A DNA stretch of 64,000 nucleotides from WJMT01 sp041686095 (GCA_041686095.1 JAWLEN010000001.1:1-64000), one strand, 5' to 3'. Positions 25,023-34,912 are shown, counted from the stretch's first letter. Program-made: numbers and translations. Notes: generated by a model from the sequence alone, not told the origin.

Positions 25023-27956
25023 ATGGTTTATAAACAAGATTCAATCAAATCAGGATTTGTTTTTATCACAGCCTCTATTTTAATTTTATCTTCGGTACTC
25101 TTCTCTCAGCAGGCTGTTGATGAGAAATACACTCAAAAGATAAAAGAGTACACCACTGAAGATTTCTTTCTTACAGAACTGGTGGATCATCTTCCAGCCT
25201 CAGATACTGTTCCCAATCCCAAGGATGTATTGGGAGTCATTGCCGGGGCGCCCAATGCACTTCACTACACGGCTGAAATTGAAAAATACATGAAAGCTGT
25301 GGCTGATGTGAGCCCAAGGATGATATTTTTCTCTATAGGAAAATCCGATGAAGGGAAAAATATGTTCACTGTGGCTCTGTCATCAGAAGGAAATATAAAC
25401 AGGATTGAAAGAATCAAAGAGATTTTATCCCAACTCGCAGATCCCAGGAGACTAAGTGAATCAGAAGCTGAAGTGTTACTCAATGAAGGGATCCCAATTT
25501 ATTGGATTACTGGAGGCCTGCATTCTCCTGAATGCGGCTCTCCGGAAATGTTAATGGAGCTGGCTTACCGGATAGCTGTGGATGAATCAGAGTTCTATCG
25601 ATCCATAAGAGATAATATGGTGATTCTCATGACACCGGTTCTGGAAGTAGATGGAAGAGATAGATATGTGGATACTTATCTTTACAAAAAAGAACATGAT
25701 GATAAAAAGACCATTCCTCTTATCTACTGGGGGAATTATGTAGGACATGATAACAACAGAGATAACATCGGTCTGGCTTTGACACTCACCAATAATATTT
25801 TAAGCGCCTATTTCGAATGGCATCCTTTGATCATGCATGACCTTCATGAATCCGTACCTTATCTTTACACTTCAACAGGAACCGGTCCTTACAATGCATG
25901 GCTGGACCCTATCACTATTCACGAATGGCATGAATTGGCTTATGTGGAGGTTTCAGAAATGAACAAACAGGGAGTGCCAGGAGTTTGGACTCATGGGTTT
26001 TACAATGGTTGGGCTCCCAGTTATGCGTTTTATATCGCCATGTATCACAATTCAGTGGGAAAATTCTATGAAACTTTTGGAGGAACAGGGGCAGATACTT
26101 TGGTCCGTAGAGTTGGAGCCCAATCTCAAAGGGCCTGGTACAGACAAAATCCACCTCTTCCTTCTGTCAAATGGTCTTTTAGAAACAACATCAACCTTCA
26201 ACAGAGCGCTCTTTTGTATGCTTTAAAACACGTTGCTGATAATCAAAAAAAATTCCTGACTCAATTCTACTTAAAAAGCAAACGATCTGTGGCTAAAGCT
26301 GTCAATGAAGGGCCAGCTGCCTGGGTTATTCCTGAAGATGGAAAAAAGCCACTAGCCGCGGCTGGATTGGTCAATTTATTGAGAAAGCACGGAGTGGAAA
26401 TCCATAGAGCCAAAAAGAGCTTTGCTATAAAAAAAACTGAATATCCGGCTCAAAGTTATATAGTGAGGATGGATCAGCCTTACAGCCGATGCGCAGACAT
26501 GCTTTTGGACACTCAATACTTCAATCCTAATGATCCGGCTCCTTATGATGACACAGGTTGGACATTAGGTCCTCTCCATGATGTCAAAACTGTCAGGATT
26601 ATGGATAAGGAAATCCTAAATATTCCCATGAACCTAATCACTGATGATGTGTATATAAATGGAGAAGTTTTTAATACCAAAAAGACAGCTGCCTTTATCA
26701 TAAATCATAGGGCTGAAAACGCTCTTATGAAACTGCGCTATGAACTGAAAGATTATGAAATCCGGGCTGCAGAGAGTGATTTTAAGATCAAAGATAAGTC
26801 ATTCAATAAGGGAAGTTTCATTATTCCTGTGGATAATGATAATCCGGAATTTTTAAGCAATTTAGAATCAGCTGTTAAAAAATTCGGTTTTGAAGCTTGG
26901 GGAGTCAATGAAATACCTGAAGTGGAATCCCATACACTTGCTGTTCCCCGGATCGCTATTCTCCACACCTGGATATACACCCAGAATGAAGGATGGTTTC
27001 GAATCGCTTTTGAAAAGCTCGGAATTCCTTATTCATACATATCCAGCCATGACATAAGAGAAACCAAAAATCTGAAAGACAAATATGATGTGATCGTTTT
27101 TCCTCCAGTTATGTTAGGAAAGGCCCAAAGATTGGTCAATGGGATCGGGGGAGAAGAACCTATTCCGTGGAAAAAAATGGAAAATTATCCGAATTTAGGC
27201 GGTCCAGACTCTACTGACGATATCCGAGGAGGTATGGGATTAGAAGGGGTGCTCCACCTGAAAGATTTTATTGAGAATGGAGGCTTGTTTATTCCCATAA
27301 CCAGCAGTGCTCGAATCCCTATTGACTATGGAATGGTTGAAAGCGTGGCTGTTGTCAATCCCAAGAAATTAAAAATGTCTGGTTCTGTGCTCCAGGCCAG
27401 GTTCACGGATTTAAAAAGTCCTATCACTTATGGATATGGAAAAACTCTTGGTGTTTATTTCAGCGGGTCTCCGGTGCTTGAAGCAGGCATCACAGCCGTG
27501 ACCGGAGGGATGGATATTTCGTCATTATTTGGTGGGGGAGGAGAGGGAAGGCCCAGCGGGAGGGGAGGTTTGGATGATCCAGATGTAATTCAAGGCCGTC
27601 CTTATGAATTAGGAAAAACCAGAGCAGGGGGAACGGGTATACCCCCAGAATACAAAGATATGATGGCTCTGTTCATGCCCCCTGACCTTCAAAAGGTCCG
27701 GGTTATTCTTCGGTTTGCCGGAAAAAAAGACCTGTTGATAAGTGGAATGCTTGAGGGAGCCGAAGAACTCCAAAATAAACCTGCTGTTATTGATGTTCCG
27801 GTAGGTAAGGGTCATGTCCTGTTTTTTGCCATCAATCCTATGTGGAGATATGAAACCCTAGGAAGTTTCAGCCTTATTTTTAATGCGGCTATGAATTACG
27901 ACCATCTCGATGCAGGTCGAAGAAACCCAAAATCAGATCAAGAAAAAGATAAATAA
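25023..27956 (+). CDS. Large secreted M14 zinc carboxypeptidase
   Basis: A 977-residue protein with a signal peptide (to about residue 30). The M14 zinc pair HSPE is at 167-170 (GGLHSPECGSPEML), the substrate-binding RDN follows (NNRDNIGL), and the third ligand His is in MHDLHESVPYLY. The catalytic domain covers roughly 70-430. The C-terminal half has a Rossmann-like, glutamine-amidotransferase-like fold region (KYDVIVFPPVMLGK, about 695-710) and a Gly/Arg-rich insert near 835-860. Such long M14 enzymes probably degrade exported peptides. It meets the patatin gene tail to tail with two bases between stops. Confidence 0.88.
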   Translation: MVYKQDSIKSGFVFITASILILSSVLFSQQAVDEKYTQKIKEYTTEDFFLTELVDHLPASDTVPNPKDVLGVIAGAPNALHYTAEIEKYMKAVADVSPRMIFFSIGKSDEGKNMFTVALSSEGNINRIERIKEILSQLADPRRLSESEAEVLLNEGIPIYWITGGLHSPECGSPEMLMELAYRIAVDESEFYRSIRDNMVILMTPVLEVDGRDRYVDTYLYKKEHDDKKTIPLIYWGNYVGHDNNRDNIGLALTLTNNILSAYFEWHPLIMHDLHESVPYLYTSTGTGPYNAWLDPITIHEWHELAYVEVSEMNKQGVPGVWTHGFYNGWAPSYAFYIAMYHNSVGKFYETFGGTGADTLVRRVGAQSQRAWYRQNPPLPSVKWSFRNNINLQQSALLYALKHVADNQKKFLTQFYLKSKRSVAKAVNEGPAAWVIPEDGKKPLAAAGLVNLLRKHGVEIHRAKKSFAIKKTEYPAQSYIVRMDQPYSRCADMLLDTQYFNPNDPAPYDDTGWTLGPLHDVKTVRIMDKEILNIPMNLITDDVYINGEVFNTKKTAAFIINHRAENALMKLRYELKDYEIRAAESDFKIKDKSFNKGSFIIPVDNDNPEFLSNLESAVKKFGFEAWGVNEIPEVESHTLAVPRIAILHTWIYTQNEGWFRIAFEKLGIPYSYISSHDIRETKNLKDKYDVIVFPPVMLGKAQRLVNGIGGEEPIPWKKMENYPNLGGPDSTDDIRGGMGLEGVLHLKDFIENGGLFIPITSSARIPIDYGMVESVAVVNPKKLKMSGSVLQARFTDLKSPITYGYGKTLGVYFSGSPVLEAGITAVTGGMDISSLFGGGGEGRPSGRGGLDDPDVIQGRPYELGKTRAGGTGIPPEYKDMMALFMPPDLQKVRVILRFAGKKDLLISGMLEGAEELQNKPAVIDVPVGKGHVLFFAINPMWRYETLGSFSLIFNAAMNYDHLDAGRRNPKSDQEKDK

Positions 27957-27958
27957 AA

Positions 27959-30385
27959 TCAGAATTTGGTCCCGAAGGTCAGATACAAAACGTTTTGGGC
28001 TTTTTTAGGAAATTCAAAGCTTTGACTTCCTATGCCATAAATAATCTCTGCGGTTCCCTTGGAGGAATAGAGAGTGATCCCAGCTCCTGTTCCCCATAGA
28101 ATCTCAGGTGAATAGGTTCTTTCCGGAAATCGTTTTTCTAAATCAAAAGCAATATTGGACATGAGTTTAAGATGAATGATGTCATTGAATTTATATCTGT
28201 AGTCAATTCTTAATATCTTTATTCTGTTTGCTAAAACTTGGTCATACTCCATTCCGATGAATGAAAAAGGGTAAACATTATTGAAATATTTGTATAACGG
28301 AAGAGAATCGGAACTGAAGCCAAAGAATCCAAAAAAACGAAAGGTATGATGTTGATAAGTATTATAAATATCAGTGGATAAACTTAAAAGTTGGTAGTTA
28401 AGGTCTGAGCCAAGTTTTTTAAAACCTCCTTCATAAACAGTTTTTAAATACACCCCTTTGAAGGGAAGCAGAACATTATCTAAGGTATCAAGAGTAAAAG
28501 AAGCTAAGATTTTTCGGAGAGAAGCTTTGTTATCAGGAAAATAAATCTGTATGGATTCATGTGCATCGGTCTTTAGAGTCATAAATTCTTGATAAACTCC
28601 TATCTCGGAATTAATAATATTTGAAAAAAGAAATCCCACTCCAAAACCAGAATCTAAGCTTCGATCCCTGTAGTTAAAGAGAATATTTCCTTTTCCGTCG
28701 AATATGTGAGTAGGGATGTCTTTATATCTTAAATTTAAAAAAGGATACACAGGCACATCAAAACTACGGGTAGGATAGTATAATAAAGAATGAAATCTGT
28801 TTATTCCAATAAATTGAAATTCATTCTCAAACCGAAGACCCGGAAAAAGAACATTATTGGCATTAAAAGCAGCAAGGCCTACGATTTTATGTCTGTCATC
28901 ATAACGTAATCCCAAATGATAAGAATTCTGTTTTGATTCTTTCACCAAAAGCTTAAGTTCGATTTCATTTTTCGATAATGGGACTATTTCATACCGTATG
29001 TTTTTGAAATATCTCAGGCTGTAAATCTTCATTATCTTATCCACTATCTTTAGCTCATCAAAACGAGTGTCTTTTTTAAGCCCAAGTAATCCCTTAATGA
29101 AAGGAGTGGGAAGTTTTACATTTCCGATAATGGAAACCTGTTTTATCATTGGACTGTCAGATTCTTCAACTATAAAAACAATTTTAATTTCTGTAGAAGA
29201 AACAGGGATGACTTCATAGCGGAGGCTTTGCAGTCTTAAATCGTGTTTAATTTCAGTTAATTTTTTTCCCAATAAGGCAGAATTAAAAGGTTTTCCTTTT
29301 TGAATTTCGAGTCTTTTTTGAATTTCTCTATAAGGAATTGTCTTTAATCCTTTTATATGGATGCTGTGGATCAAAGGATCATCAATGGATGTTTGTTTGT
29401 GGTTCAAATAATCCTTTTTTAAAACATTCTGTTTTTCAAGCATGTCTTTAAGCATTGGCCAGCTCTTTTCAGCAGCCTTATCTCCGGATTTGATGATTCC
29501 TTTTAATTTATCTTTAAAAAGGAAGTCAAACATGGAGTAGTCTCTTAAGTCCGGAGTTATCACAAAATCAGCCTGAGCTGCGTTGGCAGAAGAATGATCG
29601 AGTTCAACAATTTTTATGCTTTGCCGTAAAATATTAAAAGCTGAATCAAGCTCTTCACGCTTTAAAAGCGGTTTCTTTAAATCCACAGCGATCACGATAT
29701 CAGCGCCCATTTCTCTGGCTACATCCACGGGAAGATTATTTAAAAGCCCTCCGTCGATAAAAAGATAATCATCCCATTCCACTGGGCTGAAAACAGTCGG
29801 AATCGACATGGTGGACCTCATAGCCATGGCCAAGGATCCTTTTTTAAGAACCACCTCTTTCCCTGAAATCAAATCGACAGCCACGCATCGAAATGGAATG
29901 GGAAGCTGGTCAAAATTATTTAAATCTTCATAAGGAATTGTCAGGGAGGTGAAAAAAAGGGTTATCTTTTGCCCAAAAATAAGACCGCTGGGGGGAGAAG
30001 GAATCACACTCTCTGCCTTTAAATCAAATTGATACTTCCCACTCAGCCTCTTTTGAAAAAAGGGCTGGATTGATCTTTTGGGAGTATCGGAAAAATAATA
30101 ATTCCAATCCATCTTTTCTGCTATATCCTGTATTTCTTTGCCAGTGTAGCCCATAGAATATAAAGCAGCCACTAGGCCTCCTATACTGGTCCCTACCACA
30201 TAATCCACGGGAATTTGATGTTTATCCAACATCTTCAGCGTTCCTATATGGGCCAGGCCCAATGCACCACCTCCATCAAGAACCAGACCGATTTTAGGTC
30301 TCTGGTGGGGAAAAGCCTGGACGCTCAAAACCAAAGATATAAAAAGAAGACAAGATATCAACCTTTGATTCGCCATCTTATTCAT
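27959..30385 (-). CDS. Patatin phospholipase fused to outer-membrane barrel
   Basis: An 808-residue protein of PlpD (type Vd secretion) design. A signal peptide is followed by a patatin domain (about 30-290) with oxyanion motif DGGGALG (37-43), nucleophile Ser67 in GTSIGG and catalytic Asp211 in DGG. Two POTRA-like segments follow (starting SIHIKGLKTIPYREIQKRL, about 335-490). The rest is a beta-barrel (about 500-808) ending in the outer-membrane signature ...LTFGTKF. The lipase is predicted to be exported through its own barrel, or to act in the periplasm on membrane lipids. It is a single gene. Confidence 0.9.
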   Translation of the reverse strand: MNKMANQRLISCLLFISLVLSVQAFPHQRPKIGLVLDGGGALGLAHIGTLKMLDKHQIPVDYVVGTSIGGLVAALYSMGYTGKEIQDIAEKMDWNYYFSDTPKRSIQPFFQKRLSGKYQFDLKAESVIPSPPSGLIFGQKITLFFTSLTIPYEDLNNFDQLPIPFRCVAVDLISGKEVVLKKGSLAMAMRSTMSIPTVFSPVEWDDYLFIDGGLLNNLPVDVAREMGADIVIAVDLKKPLLKREELDSAFNILRQSIKIVELDHSSANAAQADFVITPDLRDYSMFDFLFKDKLKGIIKSGDKAAEKSWPMLKDMLEKQNVLKKDYLNHKQTSIDDPLIHSIHIKGLKTIPYREIQKRLEIQKGKPFNSALLGKKLTEIKHDLRLQSLRYEVIPVSSTEIKIVFIVEESDSPMIKQVSIIGNVKLPTPFIKGLLGLKKDTRFDELKIVDKIMKIYSLRYFKNIRYEIVPLSKNEIELKLLVKESKQNSYHLGLRYDDRHKIVGLAAFNANNVLFPGLRFENEFQFIGINRFHSLLYYPTRSFDVPVYPFLNLRYKDIPTHIFDGKGNILFNYRDRSLDSGFGVGFLFSNIINSEIGVYQEFMTLKTDAHESIQIYFPDNKASLRKILASFTLDTLDNVLLPFKGVYLKTVYEGGFKKLGSDLNYQLLSLSTDIYNTYQHHTFRFFGFFGFSSDSLPLYKYFNNVYPFSFIGMEYDQVLANRIKILRIDYRYKFNDIIHLKLMSNIAFDLEKRFPERTYSPEILWGTGAGITLYSSKGTAEIIYGIGSQSFEFPKKAQNVLYLTFGTKF

Positions 30386-30452
30386 AATGAAATTTATGTG
30401 AACTCAGGAATAATATATCACTTTTCATAGGGAATGAAAAAGTCAATCTATT

Positions 30453-31199
30453 TTAAATTTTGTCCCATATAAAGAGCCCGGTTAAAATGAATCCGATAAT
30501 TATCATGATTATTCCTGTTATGACTTGGAATTTAGAAAGGTTTTTCTCTCTCCATTTTTCCACTCTGGCGGTGGTGGTCAGACCCAAACCAACAGCTAAA
30601 ATAATGGCTATAAAAGGAATGATGAAAATGAAATTATATATGAGTAGATAAACCAGAGCCTGAAATCGAGTGGATGTACTGCTGAACATTCCAATGATGA
30701 CCACATAAGGACCTGAAGTACAGGGAAGTAAAAAAATACTGACCAGGAATCCAATGATAAATGCTCCGCTTACTGAAGTGATTTTTGAAATAGATTTTTT
30801 CACTTGATTCTGTAAAAAAGAAGGAAGACCTGTATGGATTTTTTTGATCCGGCCTAGTCCGTCTCTGATGTTCCATATTCCCAATAAGATCGCCACTACA
30901 GCTACAAAAACATAGAGATAATGCTGAATGCTGATCATCCTGACGGCAGTAAATAGGCCTAACCCCATGAGTAAATAAGATATAAAACAGGCTGCTGTAA
31001 AGGCAAACCCTGATCTCATCACCCGTTTCATGTTTCTTTTTGATGCCAATAGTATGGTTCCGAGAAGAAGGACAAGGACCGCGCAAGCGCATGGATTTAT
31101 AGAATCAACAGCCGCGGAACCAATCACTACGGGCAAGGTGATCCTCTTTGATAATTTGATTGCTGAATCAGCTTGATAAATTTCAGCTAGTCTAATCAT
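30453..31199 (-). CDS. CcdA/DsbD-type thiol-redox membrane protein
   Basis: A 248-residue protein with six or seven helices that moves reducing equivalents across the inner membrane. Both redox cysteine motifs of the family are seen: NPCACAVL near residue 36 and LPCTSGPYVV near 158. The ATG lies inside the end of a rhodanese-like reading frame (overlap ATGATTAG). Its first 20 residues (MIRLAEIYQADSAIKL) read like the continuation of that rhodanese rather than a membrane lead-in. It follows a DUF1573 gene. Confidence 0.87.
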   Translation of the reverse strand: MIRLAEIYQADSAIKLSKRITLPVVIGSAAVDSINPCACAVLVLLLGTILLASKRNMKRVMRSGFAFTAACFISYLLMGLGLFTAVRMISIQHYLYVFVAVVAILLGIWNIRDGLGRIKKIHTGLPSFLQNQVKKSISKITSVSGAFIIGFLVSIFLLPCTSGPYVVIIGMFSSTSTRFQALVYLLIYNFIFIIPFIAIILAVGLGLTTTARVEKWREKNLSKFQVITGIIMIIIGFILTGLFIWDKI

Positions 31200-31279
31200 T
31201 AATTGAGCCTAAAACATGTTCTTTTTCATAAGCTTCTGGAGAACGAATATCTACAAGCACTAGGTAATTATAAGTCACC
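31193..31279 (-). pseudogene. Rhodanese-like domain relic
   Basis: Directly after the DUF1573 stop, in the same frame, 28 codons encode VTYNYLVLVDIRSPEAYEKE and then HVLGSIND before a stop. LVDIRSPEAYEKEHVLGSIN is the classic central motif of rhodanese domains. The N-terminal third and the catalytic-Cys half are missing. The frame shifts by one base into the CcdA start, whose first residues fit as the next rhodanese strand. Either a decayed rhodanese, or a short coupling peptide retained by chance. Confidence 0.55.
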
Positions 31280-31740
31280 TATCCGATGGGAGCTTGAAAT
31301 TCTTCCAGAGGTGTTATTTTACCTTTGACATATAAGTTCAGAGGACTTTTTTTTGGGTCATTATAATGGATTTCAATGGGCTTGTTGATGATGGCTCCTC
31401 CATAAACCAAACTTTCAAAAACAAAATCCAATCTGAGGCTTTTTCCTGGCTTTAAAACCTTATCAGTGACAGGTCTTGATTGAACACAGGAGGCAAAGGT
31501 TCTTATCTCTTTGATTTTAACCTGGTGTGGTCCAGAATTAGTCAAGGTAAACCAAACCGGTGCATTCACTCCTTCTTTAATGGTATGAAAATCATAGATC
31601 GTCTTATCTGTCTTTAGTTCAGGATGCAGCGGATAGGCTAACCCTAAAAATAAAATGAGGGGGAAAATAATAGTCTTACCTAGAATAGAGCCCTTTTCAT
31701 TCAAATTCGACAGTCCATTCCAGATTGTTTTCTTGTTCAT
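31279..31740 (-). CDS. DUF1573 exported protein
   Basis: About 153 residues when started at ATG 31740 (MNKKTIWNGL); an upstream ATG at 31770 also exists. A hydrophobic export segment (IIFPLILFLGLAYPL) is followed by an immunoglobulin-like DUF1573 domain: IYDFHTIKEG, FTLTNSGPHQVKIKEIR and a C-terminal LYVKGKI. The start lies inside the end of the alpha-galactosidase gene (44 bases of overlap). DUF1573 proteins are periplasmic and of unknown role. Neighbouring rhodanese remains and CcdA suggest thiol chemistry. Confidence 0.78.
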   Translation of the reverse strand: MNKKTIWNGLSNLNEKGSILGKTIIFPLILFLGLAYPLHPELKTDKTIYDFHTIKEGVNAPVWFTLTNSGPHQVKIKEIRTFASCVQSRPVTDKVLKPGKSLRLDFVFESLVYGGAIINKPIEIHYNDPKKSPLNLYVKGKITPLEEFQAPIG

Positions 31741-33931
31741 TCTCAATTTCTCCTGAAAACCTGATTTCAAGAATAGAGTCTATCACTTTTTTAAACATAA
31801 CTTCGGAATTGGAATTGATCTCGGAAACAGACATTCCTTGAGGTATGTGAATAAAGATAGAATAGGGAGAACCTGCTATTATTTCTGAAAGACCGCTCAA
31901 TGTTTTGCTTTTGGAATCCCAACTCATTTCTTTAACACTGACTGCGCAGGTGATATGTCTAGAAGTCGCGACTAACTGAGGTTTATCTGAGATTTCTTTA
32001 ATAATAAACACCCGGGTTCCATGAGCTGGGATATCGCAGGAGATCAAATGATCTGTTATCATGACTGGCTTTTGATTCCAAAAGTCAAAAGCCATGTATT
32101 TTTTTTCAATGTTCAAACCCAGCCCTTTATCAAGCTCAACTGTATTTTTATCTTGTTCATCATTCCAGTTAAACAAGGCCACTACATCATAGACACCTGT
32201 GAGACCATTCACTTTTAGGTCCACGGCCTTTGGGAATTTTTTGACTCGGGGGCAGCACCAAACAACCCCTTCTCTTTTATTAGATTCGATTTTATAAGGA
32301 TAAAGGTCAATAGGAACAATGGGGGTGGTGGGCATTGTTTTTCTGTATAGTTCTATTTTTTTAATAGGAAGTTTAGCCATAAAGTCACTCGCCATATAAA
32401 GCTGGCCGGTAAGAGCAATGGCTGTCACAATGGTTCTTCCTTCCTCCAGGGTTAAAGGATTGCGAACCATAGCCGCATCTGGATCACAGTGCCAAACGAT
32501 GTTATTCAAATAATTTCCGCCAAAAAGAGAATGAAAATAGGTCTGCATGGACATACCCTGTTCTTTCTCAGGATACCACACAGCTTTATCATCCCCGCCA
32601 ATACGGGATCCATCAAATATGCCAAAACCAAGGCCCACTTCATGCATAGCACACCCACCGATATAAACATCCGGACCCAAAGTTTCTCTCAATGCTTTTT
32701 GCACCTCTACATAAACATCCCGGCTGTCACGGGAGGGATCGAAAGCCTGTTTTTTATTGTTTTCATAATAATCCATCCAAGTGCCCCATCCTGCATCTTT
32801 GATATATTTAAGGCCCCATTGGTTTTTGAGGATATCAAACATGGGCTTCAAATGTTTCTCAATGACTTCAGGATTTGTATAATCCAATCTCACCACTGTA
32901 TTATCTGCAGTACAGCAGGCACTTGAGAGCTTTCCTTTGCTGTCTCTTAAATAATAATTCTCAGGATATTTCTCTTCACACTCTGCGTTTTCATAGTTAG
33001 AACCATAAACATTTACCCAGAGTGCGGGTTTAAGTCCTTTGCTTTTGATATAATCAAATATCCATTTACCTCCTTTAGGGAAAGCCTGTTTGTTCCATTC
33101 AAGGTAATTTGCATCTTCCCCTCTGGTGTAGCAAGCATCCAGTTGGACATACTCAAGTCCATAAGGTTTTAAATATTGGGCAAGGGTGTCTGTTTCATTG
33201 ACCAGGTCTTCTTCAGTTGTTCCCATATAATAACAATACCAGCTGCTCCAGGCGATGGGTGCGGTTTCAAATCGACCAGGTTTGGGTTGGTAAAATTTTA
33301 AACCTAGTACGTTTATATAATAGTCTTGGGTCAATTGGATAGAACTTGATTTATTAAGAGGTATGGTCACATCCATAAGTCGATTGTCTTGGTCATTCCT
33401 TTTGAGTAGGCTTTCTTCAGAAAAATGAATCATGATGTCTGTTGATCGATCAAAAAGACAATGAATATTTTCAGCGGAAACCAATCCTAACGAAGTGTAC
33501 ATAATATCATTATCTTGACTTTCAAGTCTTGATGGAATTCGTTCTTTAGAAGCAGGGGCGCCTCCTTTTATAACCGCATTATCTGAAGAACAGGATAGGC
33601 GTAGTTTGTCATCTTCAGCTTTTATTTCCCAGATCGCCTGTCCGGATTTATCCGTAATTATTGTTAGTTGATCTTGTTTAGTTTCTACTTTCCAATTAGA
33701 TGGAGATATCATCTCACTGTTTCTTTTAAACAGCAGCTTAATATCTTTCAGCACAGGGCCCAGTTCACTGTGTGCAATAGAAAAAGTTTTGGATTTACTG
33801 TCTGCAGTGACAGTCCAATCCTTAGCTTCAAGAGAATCAAGGCTTGAAGTCGAACAGCTTGCTCCAAACATGATCAGAACAAGAATTAAACTCAAAAATA
33901 AAGACTTTAATTTCTTTTCATTTAAGTACAT
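31697..33931 (-). CDS. Lipoprotein alpha-galactosidase-like glycoside hydrolase
   Basis: A clan-D (GH27/GH36-like) hydrolase of about 744 residues. ATG 33931 is chosen because AAGGAGA sits eight bases ahead; the frame opens ten codons earlier. A lipoprotein signal ends in FGASC. The TIM barrel holds WSSWYCYYMG, LEYVQLDACY, ALWVNVYGSNY, a probable nucleophile Asp in KYIKDAGWG, and an acid/base candidate in SRIGGD. A beta-sandwich follows (about 560-744). It probably removes alpha-linked galactose or similar sugars at the cell surface. Confidence 0.82.
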   Translation of the reverse strand: MYLNEKKLKSLFLSLILVLIMFGASCSTSSLDSLEAKDWTVTADSKSKTFSIAHSELGPVLKDIKLLFKRNSEMISPSNWKVETKQDQLTIITDKSGQAIWEIKAEDDKLRLSCSSDNAVIKGGAPASKERIPSRLESQDNDIMYTSLGLVSAENIHCLFDRSTDIMIHFSEESLLKRNDQDNRLMDVTIPLNKSSSIQLTQDYYINVLGLKFYQPKPGRFETAPIAWSSWYCYYMGTTEEDLVNETDTLAQYLKPYGLEYVQLDACYTRGEDANYLEWNKQAFPKGGKWIFDYIKSKGLKPALWVNVYGSNYENAECEEKYPENYYLRDSKGKLSSACCTADNTVVRLDYTNPEVIEKHLKPMFDILKNQWGLKYIKDAGWGTWMDYYENNKKQAFDPSRDSRDVYVEVQKALRETLGPDVYIGGCAMHEVGLGFGIFDGSRIGGDDKAVWYPEKEQGMSMQTYFHSLFGGNYLNNIVWHCDPDAAMVRNPLTLEEGRTIVTAIALTGQLYMASDFMAKLPIKKIELYRKTMPTTPIVPIDLYPYKIESNKREGVVWCCPRVKKFPKAVDLKVNGLTGVYDVVALFNWNDEQDKNTVELDKGLGLNIEKKYMAFDFWNQKPVMITDHLISCDIPAHGTRVFIIKEISDKPQLVATSRHITCAVSVKEMSWDSKSKTLSGLSEIIAGSPYSIFIHIPQGMSVSEINSNSEVMFKKVIDSILEIRFSGEIENEQENNLEWTVEFE

Positions 33932-34052
33932 AACCAGTCTCCTTTGTTTCGCTTTTATCACAGGGAAGTGAATATGAAAAGGTTTAATTTAGAAATGCTA
34001 ACTTTAATTTATCAATTTTTTCTTTAGGTAAGCGACTAAAGACTATGGAATT

Positions 34053-34457
34053 ATGAATAAAATAAAGGAAATCAAGAACAAAAAAATGAACGTGCTCATT
34101 GTTGAAGATGAAATCATCATCGCTCTTGACATTAAATCTACAGTTGAAAACCTTGGGTTTTCTATTTCAGGTATTTTTTCTTCAGGTGAAGAATCCATAG
34201 CCAAAGTTCCCTTAATGTCTCCTGATATTATTCTTATGGATATAAAACTGAACGGCAAAATAGATGGAATATACGCAGCGATAAAAATTTATGATAAATA
34301 TAATATTCCTTCTATATTTCTCACAGCCTATAATGACGAAAAGACTATAAAAAAAATGAATAAAAGTGATTTGTTCTATTCTATTAACAAGCCTTTTTCT
34401 GAATATGAACTTTCTGATACCATAAAAAAAACCCAAGAAAAATTTGGGCTATCTTAA
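34053..34457 (+). CDS. Single-domain CheY-like response regulator
   Basis: A 134-residue receiver domain with no output domain. The acidic pocket VEDEIII, phospho-acceptor Asp in LMDIKLNG, Thr in FLTAYND and Lys in NKPFSE are all present, so it should be phosphorylated. ATG 34053 is used, but the internal ATG at residue 12 (MNVLIVEDE) would give the bare domain. No kinase or transcription factor is adjacent. A second receiver of the same type lies at 44472-44831. Confidence 0.88.
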   Translation: MNKIKEIKNKKMNVLIVEDEIIIALDIKSTVENLGFSISGIFSSGEESIAKVPLMSPDIILMDIKLNGKIDGIYAAIKIYDKYNIPSIFLTAYNDEKTIKKMNKSDLFYSINKPFSEYELSDTIKKTQEKFGLS

Positions 34458-34494
34458 CCTTTTCAAATCCTTTTTTTATGAATAGTTCAGAAAA

Positions 34495-34879
34495 GACCTG
34501 AATTATTCACGAGTCGAGGTTTTATAGAGCCTAATGAAATTCAGGTGTGGCTGAAGCGACTTTGAAGATTTAGCCTTCTGAGCACTGTGTTTGAGGGAAC
34601 TCAGCGAAGCTGAGCTGGGAGCATGTTTGACCCACGGACGGGGGGAGTTGCGCAGCAGCCGAAAACACAGTGCAAAGAATGGCGTTAAAAATCTGAACGG
34701 AGAACAAGCCATATCTGAATTTCAGATCGGCTCGCCTCAAAGGTAAAAAAATGGCGATTAAAGTTAAATATTTAAAAGGAAAATGTTTTCGATTTTCATT
34801 TTAGAAATGATCTTTCATATCGCTGAAAATAAATTAGTAATATAAACATCGCCATTTTTTTATGAATAGTTCAGGTTAA
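34495..34879. repeat. AACCTG-family modular element, copy C
   Basis: This fills most of the 476-base gap before the amidase gene. The ends (ACCTGAATTATTCACGAGTCGAGG, and ATGAATAGTTCAGGTTAA) and the IR module (AAAAAAATGGCGAT 34745-34758 with ATCGCCATTTTTTT 34848-34861) match copies A and B. The centre differs. It is bounded by TGAAATTCAG (34535-34544) and CTGAATTTCA (34715-34724), and holds a further 11-base inverted repeat GCACTGTGTTT/AAACACAGTGC (34582-34592, 34663-34673) and the hairpin CTCAGCGAAGCTGAG. A detached end (ATGAATAGTTCAG, 34478-34490) abuts it on the left, perhaps from an older insertion. Confidence 0.8.
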
Positions 34880-34883
34880 TCAC

Positions 34884-34912
34884 TTGCTTAAGAGGGTAAA
34901 ATCTCCCATAAT
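34884..34912 (+). promoter_or_regulatory. Promoter of the amidase-NusG unit
   Basis: TTGCTT (34884-34889), a 17-base spacer and CATAAT (34907-34912) lie directly outside the end of element copy C. AAAGGAGAT follows before the ATG at 34934. Confidence 0.5.

Noticed and set aside
34503..34712. 70-codon minus-strand frame ending in TSTRE
   Set aside because: The TSTRE ending comes from the element terminus CTCGACTCGTGAATAA and occurs in the frame of copy B as well; the rest changes with the cassette. Not a conserved protein.
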